The notes: a model not told the origin generated them from the sequence alone. A stretch of 61,228 bases of DNA from Clostridiales bacterium (GCA_003343705.1 QAKR01000057.1:1-61228), one strand, 5' to 3'; numbered from the stretch's first letter, positions 1 to 9,365 are shown. A program made the numbers and translations.

Positions 1-47
1 TATTCGGTTTGGAAAGTCCCGAAACCCGCATAAATACTGGGGTTTTC

Positions 48-1559
48 TTACTTGTCGTTCGGTAAGGACTTCATTGTGGGGAAAAGTAAAACATCCCTAA
101 TTGCCGGGGAATCGGTAAGAAGCATAACCATACGGTCTATACCAAAACCGATACCGCCCGTGGGAGGCATACCAAGCTCAAGTGCATAAAGGAAATCCTC
201 GTCGGTGTGGTTTGCTTCCTCATCTCCTTGTGCCAAAAGCTCTTCTTGTGCCTGGAAACGCTCACGCTGGTCAATCGGGTCGTTAAGCTCTGAATAAGCG
301 TTTGCCATTTCCCAGCCGTTCATAAAGAATTCAAAGCGTTCAACATATTCAGGGTTTTCCGGCTTTTTCTTTGTAAGAGGAGAGATTTCAACCGGATGAT
401 CCATAATAAATGTAGGCTGAACAAGCTTGTCCTCAACATATTCCTCAAAGAAAAGATTTATAATGTCGCCTTTTTTATGACGGTTTTCAAATTCTATATT
501 ATGCTCTTTTGCAATAGATCTGGCTTCTTCAAGTGTATGAATTTCATTAAAATCCACACCTGAATATTTCTTTACAGCATCAAGCATTGTCATACGATCA
601 AAGGGCTTGCCCAGATCCATTTCAATGCCATTGTAAGTGATAGTTGTTGTGCCGAGAACCTCTTGTGCCACAAAGCGATAAAGGTTTTCGGTTAAATCCA
701 TCATGCCGTGGTAGTCGGTGTATGCTTGATAAAGCTCCATAAGTGTAAATTCAGGATTATGACGTGTGTCAAGGCCTTCGTTACGGAATACACGGCCGAT
801 TTCATAAACACGTTCCATTCCGCCAACGATAAGACGCTTAAGATATAGCTCAAGAGAAATACGGAGTTTTACATCTTCGTCAAGGGCGTTAAAATGGGTT
901 GAGAAAGGCCTTGCGGCAGCTCCGCCTGCGTTTGGTACAAGCATTGGAGTTTCAACTTCAATAAAGCCCTGTCCATCCAGATAACGGCGAATAGTGCTTA
1001 TAATCTTTGAACGACGAACAAAAGTATCTTTTACATCTTTGTTCATAATAAGATCTATATAGCGTTGACGATAACGCATGTCTGTGTTAGTCAAGCCGTG
1101 AAACTTCTCGGGAAGAACCTGTAAACTTTTTGAAAGCAGCACAACACTTGTTGCATGAATAGAGACTTCGCCGGTTTTTGTTTTAAAAACCGAACCTGTT
1201 ATGCCCACAATATCGCCTATATCCATTTTTTTAAATGCAGCATATTCACCTTCACCAATGCTGTCACGTGCAACATAAGATTGGATGTTTCCTTCAAGAT
1301 CTTGAATGTTGCAAAATGATGCTTTACCCATAATACGCTTAGACATAAGTCGGCCTGCAACAGAAACATCTTTACCTTCCATGTTTTCAAAGTCGGCTTT
1401 AATCTGTGCACTATGGTTAGTTACATCATATTTTGTTATAAGAAACGGGTCGTTTCCTTCATTTTGTAAGTTAGCAAGCTTTTCGCGACGGATGCGTATT
1501 TGCTCCGACATTTCGGCGGCAAGCTCAGCTTCGGTCTTTTCTATATTTTCATTATCCAT
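48..1559 (-). CDS. lysS: Lysyl-tRNA synthetase, class II
   Basis: Charges tRNA-Lys with lysine in the cytoplasm. The 503-residue length is normal for bacterial class II LysRS. An N-terminal OB-fold anticodon-binding domain (about residues 60-160) is followed by the class II catalytic core. Motif 1 surrounds VETPMLVPNAGGAAARPF, motif 2 is RVFRNEGLDTRHNPEFTLME, and motif 3 is GIGFGIDRMVMLL near the C terminus. A purine-rich AGGGGAC lies about 15 bases before the ATG. The second Met (residue 17) is a less likely start. It is the last gene of the run ftsE-ftsX-peptidase-ctpA-ctpA-greA-lysS. A long hairpin separates it from greA, so it may also be made from its own transcript. Identification is secure. 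Confidence 0.97.
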   Translation of the reverse strand: MDNENIEKTEAELAAEMSEQIRIRREKLANLQNEGNDPFLITKYDVTNHSAQIKADFENMEGKDVSVAGRLMSKRIMGKASFCNIQDLEGNIQSYVARDSIGEGEYAAFKKMDIGDIVGITGSVFKTKTGEVSIHATSVVLLSKSLQVLPEKFHGLTNTDMRYRQRYIDLIMNKDVKDTFVRRSKIISTIRRYLDGQGFIEVETPMLVPNAGGAAARPFSTHFNALDEDVKLRISLELYLKRLIVGGMERVYEIGRVFRNEGLDTRHNPEFTLMELYQAYTDYHGMMDLTENLYRFVAQEVLGTTTITYNGIEMDLGKPFDRMTMLDAVKKYSGVDFNEIHTLEEARSIAKEHNIEFENRHKKGDIINLFFEEYVEDKLVQPTFIMDHPVEISPLTKKKPENPEYVERFEFFMNGWEMANAYSELNDPIDQRERFQAQEELLAQGDEEANHTDEDFLYALELGMPPTGGIGFGIDRMVMLLTDSPAIRDVLLFPTMKSLPNDK

Positions 1560-1601
1560 TAATTATAAAGTCCCCTTTATATTTGATCTTATAAGTCCGT
1601 A

Positions 1602-1639
1602 AAGTTTCGGACATTCGGCAAAGCCAATGCCCGAAACTT
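1602..1639 (-). terminator. Long hairpin between greA and lysS
   Basis: An imperfect inverted repeat with arms AAGTTTCGG.CATT.GGC of about 17 bases closes on an AAA loop. Only a short U run (TTTA) follows on the minus strand, so it is a weak terminator or a processing/attenuation hairpin that sets the greA to lysS ratio. Seen directly; the role is inferred. Confidence 0.45.
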
Positions 1640-1659
1640 AAATTATAAAAAACTTAATA

Positions 1660-2142
1660 TTAATCTCTTGCAATCTTTAAAATTTTATATTCAAAATTTC
1701 CGCCCGGTGCTTCTACCATTACGACAGCACCTTTCTTTTTACCGACCAGAGCTTTCCCTAAGGGGCTTTGATCTGATATTTTATTTTTAGCACTATCGCT
1801 TTCTGTTTTGCCGGTTATTGTATATGTTACATCCTCATTATACTCCATATCACGTAAAGTGACCACAGAACCAATAGACACAATTTTTTTGTCAATTGTG
1901 CTTTCATCGAGTATCTCTATGTTCTTGAGCTGCTCTTCAATATAGTCTATGCGAGCTTCCATGATATTTCTTTCGTTAAGGGCTGCATCATATTCACTGT
2001 TTTCTGAAAGATCGCCGAAATCACGGGCTTCTTTTATTTTTTCAGCAACTTCCGCACGCTTTTCTGTTTTAAGGTATTCAAGCTCTGCTTTAAGCTTGTC
2101 AAAACCTTCCTGTGTTACTACAAGTTTTTCCGCTGCCATCAT
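1660..2142 (-). CDS. greA: Transcript cleavage factor GreA
   Basis: Rescues backtracked RNA polymerase by stimulating cleavage of the 3' end of the transcript through the secondary channel. At 160 residues it has the usual GreA length. The N-terminal coiled coil carries the tip motif DFGDLSENSEYDAA with the acidic residues that reach the active site. The C-terminal FKBP-like domain holds DQSPLGKALVGKKKG. The ATG overlaps the stop of the upstream S41 peptidase gene (TGATG), so the two are translationally coupled, with a GGGG-rich ribosome binding site just upstream. A second in-frame ATG follows immediately, and either could be used. Confidence 0.97.
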   Translation of the reverse strand: MMAAEKLVVTQEGFDKLKAELEYLKTEKRAEVAEKIKEARDFGDLSENSEYDAALNERNIMEARIDYIEEQLKNIEILDESTIDKKIVSIGSVVTLRDMEYNEDVTYTITGKTESDSAKNKISDQSPLGKALVGKKKGAVVMVEAPGGNFEYKILKIARD

Positions 2143-3353
2143 CGGTTCCCCTTTTCACTTATTAATGTTTGCAAAACTTCCTTTGCTTTTTGTTTTTGAG
2201 AATCTTCGCTATCCTTCATGGAGTAGAAATTTTTATATTCCGACAAATTCATTTCCACATTATAATCAGGCACAAGACCTATATTATTATAATCTGTACG
2301 TGACTTTGTATAATATTTAAATGTTGTTAGTTTAATTGCTGAGCCGTCAGAAAGACTAAATGTCTGTTGCCCGACCCCTTTACCGTAAGTTTTTTCTCCT
2401 ACTAAAGGTGAACCTAAAAGATCACGTAAAGCTGATGAAAACAGTTCCGCAGCCGAAGCGGAAGATCTGTTTGTCAATACAACATATGGTAAATCAATTA
2501 TCGGGTCTTTTTTTGCATATATAGTTTCACTTGTATCTTTATACTCAATTATTGCAATTTCACTACCTGCAGGAACAAGTAGATCTACAACATCACAGAC
2601 AGTATCTAAGTTGCCGCCAGGGTTATTGCGTAAATCGAATATAATCCCTTTTGCACCTTCCGCAGCAAGCTTTTCAATTGCATTTTTAAACTGTGAATAA
2701 ACGTTTTCTGTAAATTCATCAATAGAAACGACACCGATATATTTATCAGTAAGATAATATGAAATATCACGTTTTATAAACTTTGACCTTTTAAGCGAAA
2801 AAGTAAGGCTTTCATCGCTGCGATTAACCGTTAGATCTGAATTTTCGCCTTCTTCACCTTGTAAGATTTCCAAGACTTCAGTATATGACTTTTCTTTTAT
2901 ACTTTCACCATCTACAGCAGTTAATAAATCACCAGGTTTAACCCCTGCGATTTCAGCAGGAGAATCACCCAAAACACGCCATATCAAGAGTCCTTCTTCC
3001 AAAGTCCCTGATGAATAATAGAACTGAATTCCGATTCCGGTAAAATTACCTTCGTTTCCGCTTATATATTCAGTATATTCATCCTTTGAAAAATATCCGA
3101 TATAGCCATCGTCTTTAAGCCCGTAAAGATAACCATATGAGGCATTCTGAAACGCTTTTGAATTATCAAAATCAAAGATAGAATACTTGTCGATATATTT
3201 CTGGATTTCGTTAAAGTGAGAATTGTAATTATCGGACGAGCCTTGAGGCGGTTTACTCATATTAGGATAGATAAACCACATAAAAACAAGCACGCAAATC
3301 AACAAAGTAATAATCGCCGAGTATAAACCTGCTTTGAATTTTTCGTTTTTCAT
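2139..3353 (-). CDS. C-terminal processing peptidase, S41 family (intact catalytic site)
   Basis: A membrane-anchored serine protease of the CtpA/CtpB family, acting outside the cytoplasmic membrane on unfolded tails or cell-wall regulators. An uncharged segment at about residues 12-30 is a signal anchor. A PDZ domain (about 95-180, with the GDLLTAVDGESI carboxylate-binding region) precedes the S41 core. The catalytic Ser lies in NRSSASAAELF and the general-base Lys in GEKTYGKGVGQ. It overlaps its upstream paralogue by four bases (ATGA), so the two S41 genes look like a tandem duplication. Association with FtsEX and an M23 protein suggests control of cell-wall hydrolysis, but substrates cannot be read from sequence. 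Confidence 0.9.
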   Translation of the reverse strand: MKNEKFKAGLYSAIITLLICVLVFMWFIYPNMSKPPQGSSDNYNSHFNEIQKYIDKYSIFDFDNSKAFQNASYGYLYGLKDDGYIGYFSKDEYTEYISGNEGNFTGIGIQFYYSSGTLEEGLLIWRVLGDSPAEIAGVKPGDLLTAVDGESIKEKSYTEVLEILQGEEGENSDLTVNRSDESLTFSLKRSKFIKRDISYYLTDKYIGVVSIDEFTENVYSQFKNAIEKLAAEGAKGIIFDLRNNPGGNLDTVCDVVDLLVPAGSEIAIIEYKDTSETIYAKKDPIIDLPYVVLTNRSSASAAELFSSALRDLLGSPLVGEKTYGKGVGQQTFSLSDGSAIKLTTFKYYTKSRTDYNNIGLVPDYNVEMNLSEYKNFYSMKDSEDSQKQKAKEVLQTLISEKGNR

Positions 3354-4561
3354 ATAAGACCAAGCATTTCTTTCATATATTTAACAGCCGCTGAAAGCTG
3401 GTTGTCATCTTCGAGTTTTAAGTCGTTAAAATGCTCTTTTTCACCGCTGTCAAGAGATACTGGGTAATCAGGTGCAATCCCTGTATCGTTATAGGTTTCT
3501 CCGGAAGGCGGAATATATTCATAAACAGAAAGCCTTACGGCTGTATTATTTGTAAGTGCAATATCTATTTGACTTCTTGCATTGCCTGTAGATTTTTCAC
3601 CGACTATTTTAGCAATACCGTTATCTCGTAAAGAAGCAGCAAATAGTTCACCACTACCGCTTGTTTGTGAATTTTGAACAACTATTATAGGCAAATTAAC
3701 TGATTCCGCATCAGAAGTATAAAGTTGGTCGCCTTTCTTTTCTTTACGTGTGCAGATTGTTGCAACCGGCATAATATCGTCTAAAACTTCTATGGCGCTT
3801 TCATAATCACCGCCTGCATTAAAACGAACATCCAATATATATCCTTTTGCACCTTGTGCAGTTAAGTCCTCTATTGCTGTTTTAAAATCTGCCGAAGTTG
3901 TACCGGTGAATTCGTTAATAAAAATATATCCTATTTGCTCAATAAGACTATATTCAACTGTTTGAGAAGTGAATTTTACTCGGCTTACATTAAAAGTAAT
4001 GTTAGCATTTTCACCTTTACGTTTAACAATAATCCTAACTGAAGATCCTTCTTCACCTGAAAGTGAACGTACCGATTTGCGATACCCTTCATCAGTAACA
4101 CTTTTACCGTCTATCATGGTAATTATGTCTCCTGTTTTAAGACCTGCAAGCTCAGCAGGAGATCCGCGACGAACAAAATCCACCAATATACATTCTGTTT
4201 CTTTATCAAAAGCAGCACGTATACCTATATCAACATATGCAGCTTTATCCGAAACTATTGATGTTTTATAATTTTTTTGATTTAAATAATAAGAATAGGG
4301 GTCTCCAAGCCCGTTTACATAACCTGAAACGATACCGTCTTGAATGTTTTGGTAGTCTGTTGTTGCGTCTATAGTGCCTATATAATTCTGTACAACAATT
4401 TGTTCAACATTGCTCAGGTTTGTATACATTTGCTGGTTTTTACCTATATCATTTACGATAGAGCTGACATAAAAATAAGTTGCCATAACGCTTACAAATG
4501 CAACCGCCACCGCAATGAAAAACACTGTTCCGGGGCGAAATGTAATTTTTCTTTTTTTCAT
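3350..4561 (-). CDS. S41-family peptidase paralogue lacking the catalytic lysine
   Basis: Same layout as its downstream neighbour: an N-terminal membrane anchor (about residues 8-30), a PDZ domain (about 100-190) and an S41 domain. The serine loop is kept as NSQTSGSGELFAASL. The stretch that aligns with GEKTYGKGVGQ in the neighbour reads GEKSTGNARSQ, so the position of the general-base Lys is Asn. From what is known of CtpA/CtpB/Prc, loss of that Lys abolishes proteolysis. The protein is therefore probably a non-catalytic partner, perhaps a heteromeric regulator of the active paralogue. The ribosome binding site AAAGGAC is rather far (about 12 bases) from the ATG. Confidence 0.85.
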   Translation of the reverse strand: MKKRKITFRPGTVFFIAVAVAFVSVMATYFYVSSIVNDIGKNQQMYTNLSNVEQIVVQNYIGTIDATTDYQNIQDGIVSGYVNGLGDPYSYYLNQKNYKTSIVSDKAAYVDIGIRAAFDKETECILVDFVRRGSPAELAGLKTGDIITMIDGKSVTDEGYRKSVRSLSGEEGSSVRIIVKRKGENANITFNVSRVKFTSQTVEYSLIEQIGYIFINEFTGTTSADFKTAIEDLTAQGAKGYILDVRFNAGGDYESAIEVLDDIMPVATICTRKEKKGDQLYTSDAESVNLPIIVVQNSQTSGSGELFAASLRDNGIAKIVGEKSTGNARSQIDIALTNNTAVRLSVYEYIPPSGETYNDTGIAPDYPVSLDSGEKEHFNDLKLEDDNQLSAAVKYMKEMLGLI

Positions 4562-4606
4562 ATATGCGTTATCAGTCCTTTCTCATAGGGAAAGCAGTTA
4601 AAAACG

Positions 4607-5788
4607 TCAGCCAATAAGATCTTTTATGGATTTCTTCGGTTTTGAGTTGGAAGGGTTTATGTAGTCCGTCGGATTATAAAAAGAACCGTTATGAATTATT
4701 CTGAAATCCAAATGGTTGCCTGTTGAAAATCCAGTACTTCCGACATAACCTATAACCTGTCCTTTTGAAACAGTTTGTCCTGATGAAACTGCAAAACCTG
4801 AAAGATGGTTGTAGTTTGTCACGAGACCGCTTCCGTGGTCAATAACTATTTTCATACCACCGCCTGTTGTTACCCATTTTGCATAAATAATAGTGCCTTT
4901 TTCAACTGCAACAATAGGTGTTCCCTTGGCAGCAGGAATATCTATACCGTAATGGAATGCATTGTCAAACTCTCTGTAACCGTAACCGGAGGATATGGAT
5001 GAATAACCGGGAACCGGCCAAATAAGTTCATCGCCTGAATATTGTCCTGAAGAACTTGCAAGTTGGCTGATTTTCTTATCCAGCTCTGCTTCCATTTCCT
5101 CATATTTTTTCTGTTGCGCTGCAAGGCTTTCTTGGTTTGATTCCAATGTACTGATAGCACTTTGTATGTTGTTCATAGTCGAACGCTGTCTTTGTTTGGC
5201 TGATTCAAGATCGTTAAGATGTTTTTGCTGTTCTGCTTTCTGAGCGTCAAGTTCAGCTTTAAGCTCTTTAACGGCTTTAGCATCTTCTTCGATTTTTGCA
5301 AGCAATGTGTTCTCATACTCGGAAACCTGCTTCATTAAATCGATCTTAGCCATCATCTGGCTTATATCTTCAGAGCCAACTATCATTGAAAGATATGAAG
5401 TTTCGCCTCGTTCATATGATTCGCGAGCACGCTGTTGAAACTTTCTTACATATTCATCATGTTCTGCTTGCAGCTCTTCAATTTCTGCTTCTTTTACGGC
5501 AATTTGTTTTTTAATATTATCAACGATTTTTTCATATACATTAATCTGTTCATTTGTAACATGAAGCTCTTCATCCATTGAACTTTTCTTAGAAAGAAGA
5601 GAATCTATCTCGTTACTTATTGAATCTTTTTGCTTTTCAATCTGAGATTGTTCTTGTTGAAGCTTTTTAAGTTGATCTCGAAGCTGGTCGATCTCACTTT
5701 TTGCCTCCATATTATTTGCCGGACGTATAAACAAAGAGCCGGACAAACACAGGGCAACTAATAAAATTGTCGATACAACTTTTTTCAT
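4607..5788 (-). CDS. FtsEX-associated coiled-coil protein with C-terminal M23 (LytM) domain
   Basis: An exported 393-residue protein with a signal peptide (about 1-25), a long coiled coil rich in Gln/Lys/Glu (about 28-260) and a LytM/M23 domain (about 270-370). This is the EnvC / murein hydrolase activator layout and resembles the PcsB or CwlO partners of FtsEX. Metal-site motifs: FHYGIDIPA keeps the His and Asp ligands and NYNHLSG is kept. The last motif is NHLDFRI, where active enzymes have HLHFE, so one His ligand is replaced by Asp. It may be an activator rather than a peptidase. It follows ftsX by 17 bases with an AAGGAG site before the ATG, so it is very likely the extracellular partner of this FtsEX. 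Confidence 0.87.
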   Translation of the reverse strand: MKKVVSTILLVALCLSGSLFIRPANNMEAKSEIDQLRDQLKKLQQEQSQIEKQKDSISNEIDSLLSKKSSMDEELHVTNEQINVYEKIVDNIKKQIAVKEAEIEELQAEHDEYVRKFQQRARESYERGETSYLSMIVGSEDISQMMAKIDLMKQVSEYENTLLAKIEEDAKAVKELKAELDAQKAEQQKHLNDLESAKQRQRSTMNNIQSAISTLESNQESLAAQQKKYEEMEAELDKKISQLASSSGQYSGDELIWPVPGYSSISSGYGYREFDNAFHYGIDIPAAKGTPIVAVEKGTIIYAKWVTTGGGMKIVIDHGSGLVTNYNHLSGFAVSSGQTVSKGQVIGYVGSTGFSTGNHLDFRIIHNGSFYNPTDYINPSNSKPKKSIKDLIG

Positions 5789-5805
5789 AATAAACTCCTT
5801 TTAAA

Positions 5806-7020
5806 TCACACCTTAAGATATTTTTTAACAGGCCCTACAGAACCAATCATGCCGACAAACATTCCGGCTGCAATGAATACCCAGAAAATATAGCCGAATG
5901 ACGACATACTGAGTGGGGTAAATAACCCAAGATCCGCAAGAATCGGATAAAGAACTGCATTATAAACAAGAATTTGTAATACAAACCCGATTAGACCGGC
6001 AAATAAACCTATGATCATCCCTTCAATAAAATAAGGGAGCTGAATATAAAAGTCCGTTGCGCCCACATATTTCATGATGCTTATTTCTGTACGACGTGAA
6101 AATACAGAAAGTTTTACAGCATTCATTATTATAAAAATAGAAACTATCATAAATAATGCAATAACCCATACTGATAAAAACGATAAAACGTCAGAAATCT
6201 TGACAACTCTGTCTATTGTGTCTTTTGATGAACGAATTGCACGTTCGCCGGCTTGGCCAGATGAATTAAAATAGCCTATTTCATCGATTTTATTAAGTTC
6301 GTATATTGTCTGGTCGTACTTTGTAAGATCTATAATTCTAAAATTAAAAGATGGACGGAATGTATCAGATTCAAGGTATTTGGTAAGGTCTGTAGATCCC
6401 ATCATTTCTTCATATTTAGCAAGAGCTTGCTGAGGTGTTTCGTAAATTATACCTTCAATATTTTTAATTTTTTGAAGTTGTACTTCAATTCTATCTTTCT
6501 TTTGACGATTAGCTACATTAAAAACATCTATATTGTTTTTTTCATCGTTAATCTGATTTATCCTGGTTTCTATTTCGGTTTTGCGCCCGGAAGTAGTATC
6601 ACCGGAATCACGTTCTTCTAAAAGTGTAGCTTTTTCGTTGTTTAGAGCGGTTATTTTTGAAGCAGCGTCGTCATATGAAGTTACAACCTTATCTATTTCT
6701 GTCATACGATTGTTTATCTCAGTTATGCGGGCTGAATCGCTATCTTTATCAAGTTTTTCAAGCTCGTCGTCAAGATCACTTTTCTCTTTACGAAGACCAT
6801 CAATATAGTCAACGGTTGCCCCGTCAAAATATATAACAATCTGATTTTTATCACCGATTGCGGAAATAAACTCATTTACGTTACCAACAACCAAAAGAGT
6901 ACTGCCTAAGGCTAGGAGGCATACTGTTAAAACAGTTATTGATGCAATACTTAAAATAGCATTTTTAAAAACACTGCGAAATGCGCTTTTAACTGCAAAC
7001 CAAAGACTGTCAAGGCTCAT
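5806..7020 (-). CDS. ftsX: Cell-division protein FtsX with an enlarged extracellular domain
   Basis: Membrane subunit of the FtsEX complex that passes ATP-driven conformational change to cell-wall hydrolases. One membrane segment at about residues 22-48 and three at about 275-300, 325-350 and 370-395 give the standard topology. The first extracellular domain runs from VIYFDG to about residue 265. It contains an inserted block of about 110 residues (about 72-180) rich in Glu, Lys and Asp with heptad-like spacing, predicted as a coiled-coil hairpin. This makes the protein 404 residues instead of the usual 290-310. Start ATG overlaps the ftsE stop (ATGA), so the pair is coupled. Confidence 0.93.
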   Translation of the reverse strand: MSLDSLWFAVKSAFRSVFKNAILSIASITVLTVCLLALGSTLLVVGNVNEFISAIGDKNQIVIYFDGATVDYIDGLRKEKSDLDDELEKLDKDSDSARITEINNRMTEIDKVVTSYDDAASKITALNNEKATLLEERDSGDTTSGRKTEIETRINQINDEKNNIDVFNVANRQKKDRIEVQLQKIKNIEGIIYETPQQALAKYEEMMGSTDLTKYLESDTFRPSFNFRIIDLTKYDQTIYELNKIDEIGYFNSSGQAGERAIRSSKDTIDRVVKISDVLSFLSVWVIALFMIVSIFIIMNAVKLSVFSRRTEISIMKYVGATDFYIQLPYFIEGMIIGLFAGLIGFVLQILVYNAVLYPILADLGLFTPLSMSSFGYIFWVFIAAGMFVGMIGSVGPVKKYLKV

Positions 7021-7955
7021 TCAGCATCACCTCCGTCAAGGGTTTCATCTTCATTAATTTCATTATCGGTTTCAGGTTCATCTTCATCATATAGTGAAGA
7101 GTCGTCATCAAGAGGTGAAAGAGTTATACCAGGTATTATATCAGCCGAACCTGAAAGTTGTTCTTCTTGTATTTCAGGAGTGGTTTCAAGTTCTCCGGGA
7201 GCAGGAACGGTTTCATCTATTATAGTTTCATCTATAACGTCATCGTCAACATCCCCCTCATCGGGCAAATCACTTATAATTTCACGAGCTGTATCAGATT
7301 TTATACGCCCACCGGAAAGAGTTATGACACGTTTTTGAAAATAATTAACAAGATTTTGCTCATGTGTAACAACAATAACTGTTATACCGCTTTGATTAAT
7401 AATATTAAGCATTTTCATAATTTCAAGGGACAAATCGGGGTCTATATTTCCTGTAGGCTCGTCCGCTAAAATTATTTTAGGATTGTTTACAATAGCGCGC
7501 GCTAACGCTACGCGTTGCTGTTCTCCACCTGAAAGCTGATTAGGCATACATTTTTCTTTGCCTGTAAGCTCAACGATGTTTAAAACAGCCGCAACGCGTT
7601 TTTTAATAATTCTTCTGCGTTTTCCTACTGCGCGCATGGCAAACGCAACATTATCGTAAACATTTAAAGATGGTATAAGTCTGAAATCCTGAAAAACAAC
7701 ACCCAGACGACGACGATATTTGGGAATATCACTGTGCGAAAGAGCTCTTGTATTTACTCCATCAACAATAACATCTCCGAATGTTGGAACATCTTCACAC
7801 ATTAAAAGGCGTATAATTGAGGATTTTCCTGCACCAGAATGGCCGGTGATAAATACAAACTCACCATCTTCTATTTTAAGGCTGACGCGTTTTAATGCGA
7901 CAGTACCGTTGTCATATGTACGTGAAACACTGCGGAGCCGTATCGTAATAAACAC
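7017..7955 (-). CDS. ftsE: Cell-division ATPase FtsE with acidic C-terminal tail
   Basis: ABC-type ATPase of FtsEX. Walker A is GHSGAGKSS, the Q-loop region is VVFQDFRLIP, the signature is LSGGEQQRVALARA, Walker B is ILADEPTG and the H-loop is VVTHEQ. After about residue 228, where FtsE normally ends, there is an unusual extension of about 80 residues made mostly of Asp and Glu. The start is uncertain. The GTG at 7955 overlaps its own AGGAAGG site. Alignment with other FtsE proteins suggests translation may begin a few codons later, at ATT (7949) or ATA (7943), as MIRLRSVSRTY. It is the first gene of its operon. Confidence 0.93.
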   Translation of the reverse strand: MFITIRLRSVSRTYDNGTVALKRVSLKIEDGEFVFITGHSGAGKSSIIRLLMCEDVPTFGDVIVDGVNTRALSHSDIPKYRRRLGVVFQDFRLIPSLNVYDNVAFAMRAVGKRRRIIKKRVAAVLNIVELTGKEKCMPNQLSGGEQQRVALARAIVNNPKIILADEPTGNIDPDLSLEIMKMLNIINQSGITVIVVTHEQNLVNYFQKRVITLSGGRIKSDTAREIISDLPDEGDVDDDVIDETIIDETVPAPGELETTPEIQEEQLSGSADIIPGITLSPLDDDSSLYDEDEPETDNEINEDETLDGGDAE

Positions 7956-7993
7956 CTTCCTGTATGTAGCGTTTGAAGGTAACTATAAGTTAC

Positions 7994-8010
7994 CTCCAAT
8001 TATTATAGCA
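7994..8010 (-). promoter_or_regulatory. Extended -10 promoter for the ftsEX operon
   Basis: On the minus strand TTTGCTATAAT gives a TGn-extended -10 box (TATAAT at 8007-8002), with no good -35 box. It lies about 50 bases ahead of ftsE, with GGAGG-like leader sequence downstream. Transcription would start near 7995. Confidence 0.5.
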
Positions 8011-8189
8011 AATTTCGGTTAATCCGTTTTAAGCGGCGAACGAGCCGCATTGGCTTGTAAAATGAGGTTGCATTTTTACTTAATACCTATATGGAACTAT
8101 GATTTACGTTTTATATAATAAAACGGCATTAAGTTACATATAAGACAAAAAACTGCATTTTAATGTTAATATTATATAATAAATTTATA

Positions 8190-9275
8190 TCAGAATTTTG
8201 TCGGGTTTGAAGCAAGATATTTACGAACCATGAGAGCCACTTTAAAAACAATGGCATGGTCAAATTGTTTTAAATCAAGACCCGTTATTTTTTTAATTTT
8301 ATCAAGACGATAAACAAGGGTGTTACGATGAACAAAAAGTTTACGTGATGTCTCGGAAACATTTAGGTTGTTCTCAAAGAATTTCTGAATTGTGAATAGA
8401 GTTTCATGATCAAGGCTGTCTATTGAGCCTTTCTTGAAAACTTCAGCTAAAAACATATTACATAGAGTTGTCGGAAGATGATATATAAGTCTGCCGATTC
8501 CCAGATTGTTATATGACATAATTACTTTTTCAACATCAAAAACTTTGCCAACTTCAATTGAGACCTGAGCTTCTTTAAAGGAACGTGCAAGCTCACGCAA
8601 AGAGTTTACAACAGTGCCAATACCAATAACCGAACGAGTATAGAACTCACTGTTTAAAGTATCAACGATTGAACGTGAAAGCTTTTCAAGGTCCTTAACC
8701 TCAATTGTAGGTTTAACCTCTTTAACAAGAGCTATTTCATTTTCACCTACGTTTATAACAAAATCTTTTGTTTTTTCAGGGAATAAGCTTTGAATAATAT
8801 CATATGCAAATAGCTCAGTACGGTCAAGTAAACGAATAAGGATAACAACTCTGGGGACTTCAGATGCAAAATGAAGCTCCTTACTTTTTGCATATATGTC
8901 ACCGGGAAGAATATTTTCAAGCATAACATTTTTTACAAAATTTGCTTTGTCGTATTTTTCATCGTAAAAATCTTTAATGGAATTAAGAGCAATAGCTAAA
9001 ACACCTGCTAAATTTTCTGCAACGGAGTCTGTCCCTTTTACAAATACAACATTTTCGGCTTTTAGGCGTGAGCCTATAACACGATATGTATACCCGTTTA
9101 AGATATTTATTTCGGAAATAGAAATAACGTCTGTCAAACTTCCTGCAACAGACTGCCCTATCAAAGATAAATCATTACAAGCGATAACAGTTGCCGTTTC
9201 ATCCAAAACGCCTAATGTTCTGTCGGTGCAATCCTTCATCTGCTGTACGACACCTTGATATAATTTAGCGGACAT
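8190..9275 (-). CDS. PucR/CdaR-type transcriptional regulator
   Basis: A 361-residue regulator with an N-terminal sugar-diacid-recognition-like domain (about 1-130), a GGDEF-like middle region, and a C-terminal PucR helix-turn-helix (NVSETSRKLFVHRNTLVYRL). I place the start at the ATG at 9275 (MSAKLYQG), because AAAAGGATGG sits six bases upstream. A TTG at 9311 would add 12 residues but has no ribosome binding site. Family members sense sugar acids or related small molecules and usually activate nearby catabolic genes. Here the neighbours are housekeeping genes, so the target and ligand are unknown. Confidence 0.82.
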   Translation of the reverse strand: MSAKLYQGVVQQMKDCTDRTLGVLDETATVIACNDLSLIGQSVAGSLTDVISISEINILNGYTYRVIGSRLKAENVVFVKGTDSVAENLAGVLAIALNSIKDFYDEKYDKANFVKNVMLENILPGDIYAKSKELHFASEVPRVVILIRLLDRTELFAYDIIQSLFPEKTKDFVINVGENEIALVKEVKPTIEVKDLEKLSRSIVDTLNSEFYTRSVIGIGTVVNSLRELARSFKEAQVSIEVGKVFDVEKVIMSYNNLGIGRLIYHLPTTLCNMFLAEVFKKGSIDSLDHETLFTIQKFFENNLNVSETSRKLFVHRNTLVYRLDKIKKITGLDLKQFDHAIVFKVALMVRKYLASNPTKF

Positions 9276-9365
9276 ATGATAACCATCCTTTTCAATTGTC
9301 ATTTTATCCAATTTTTAACATATAAAATTGAACACTTCGACCAATAAATTGTCACTTTGACATAT

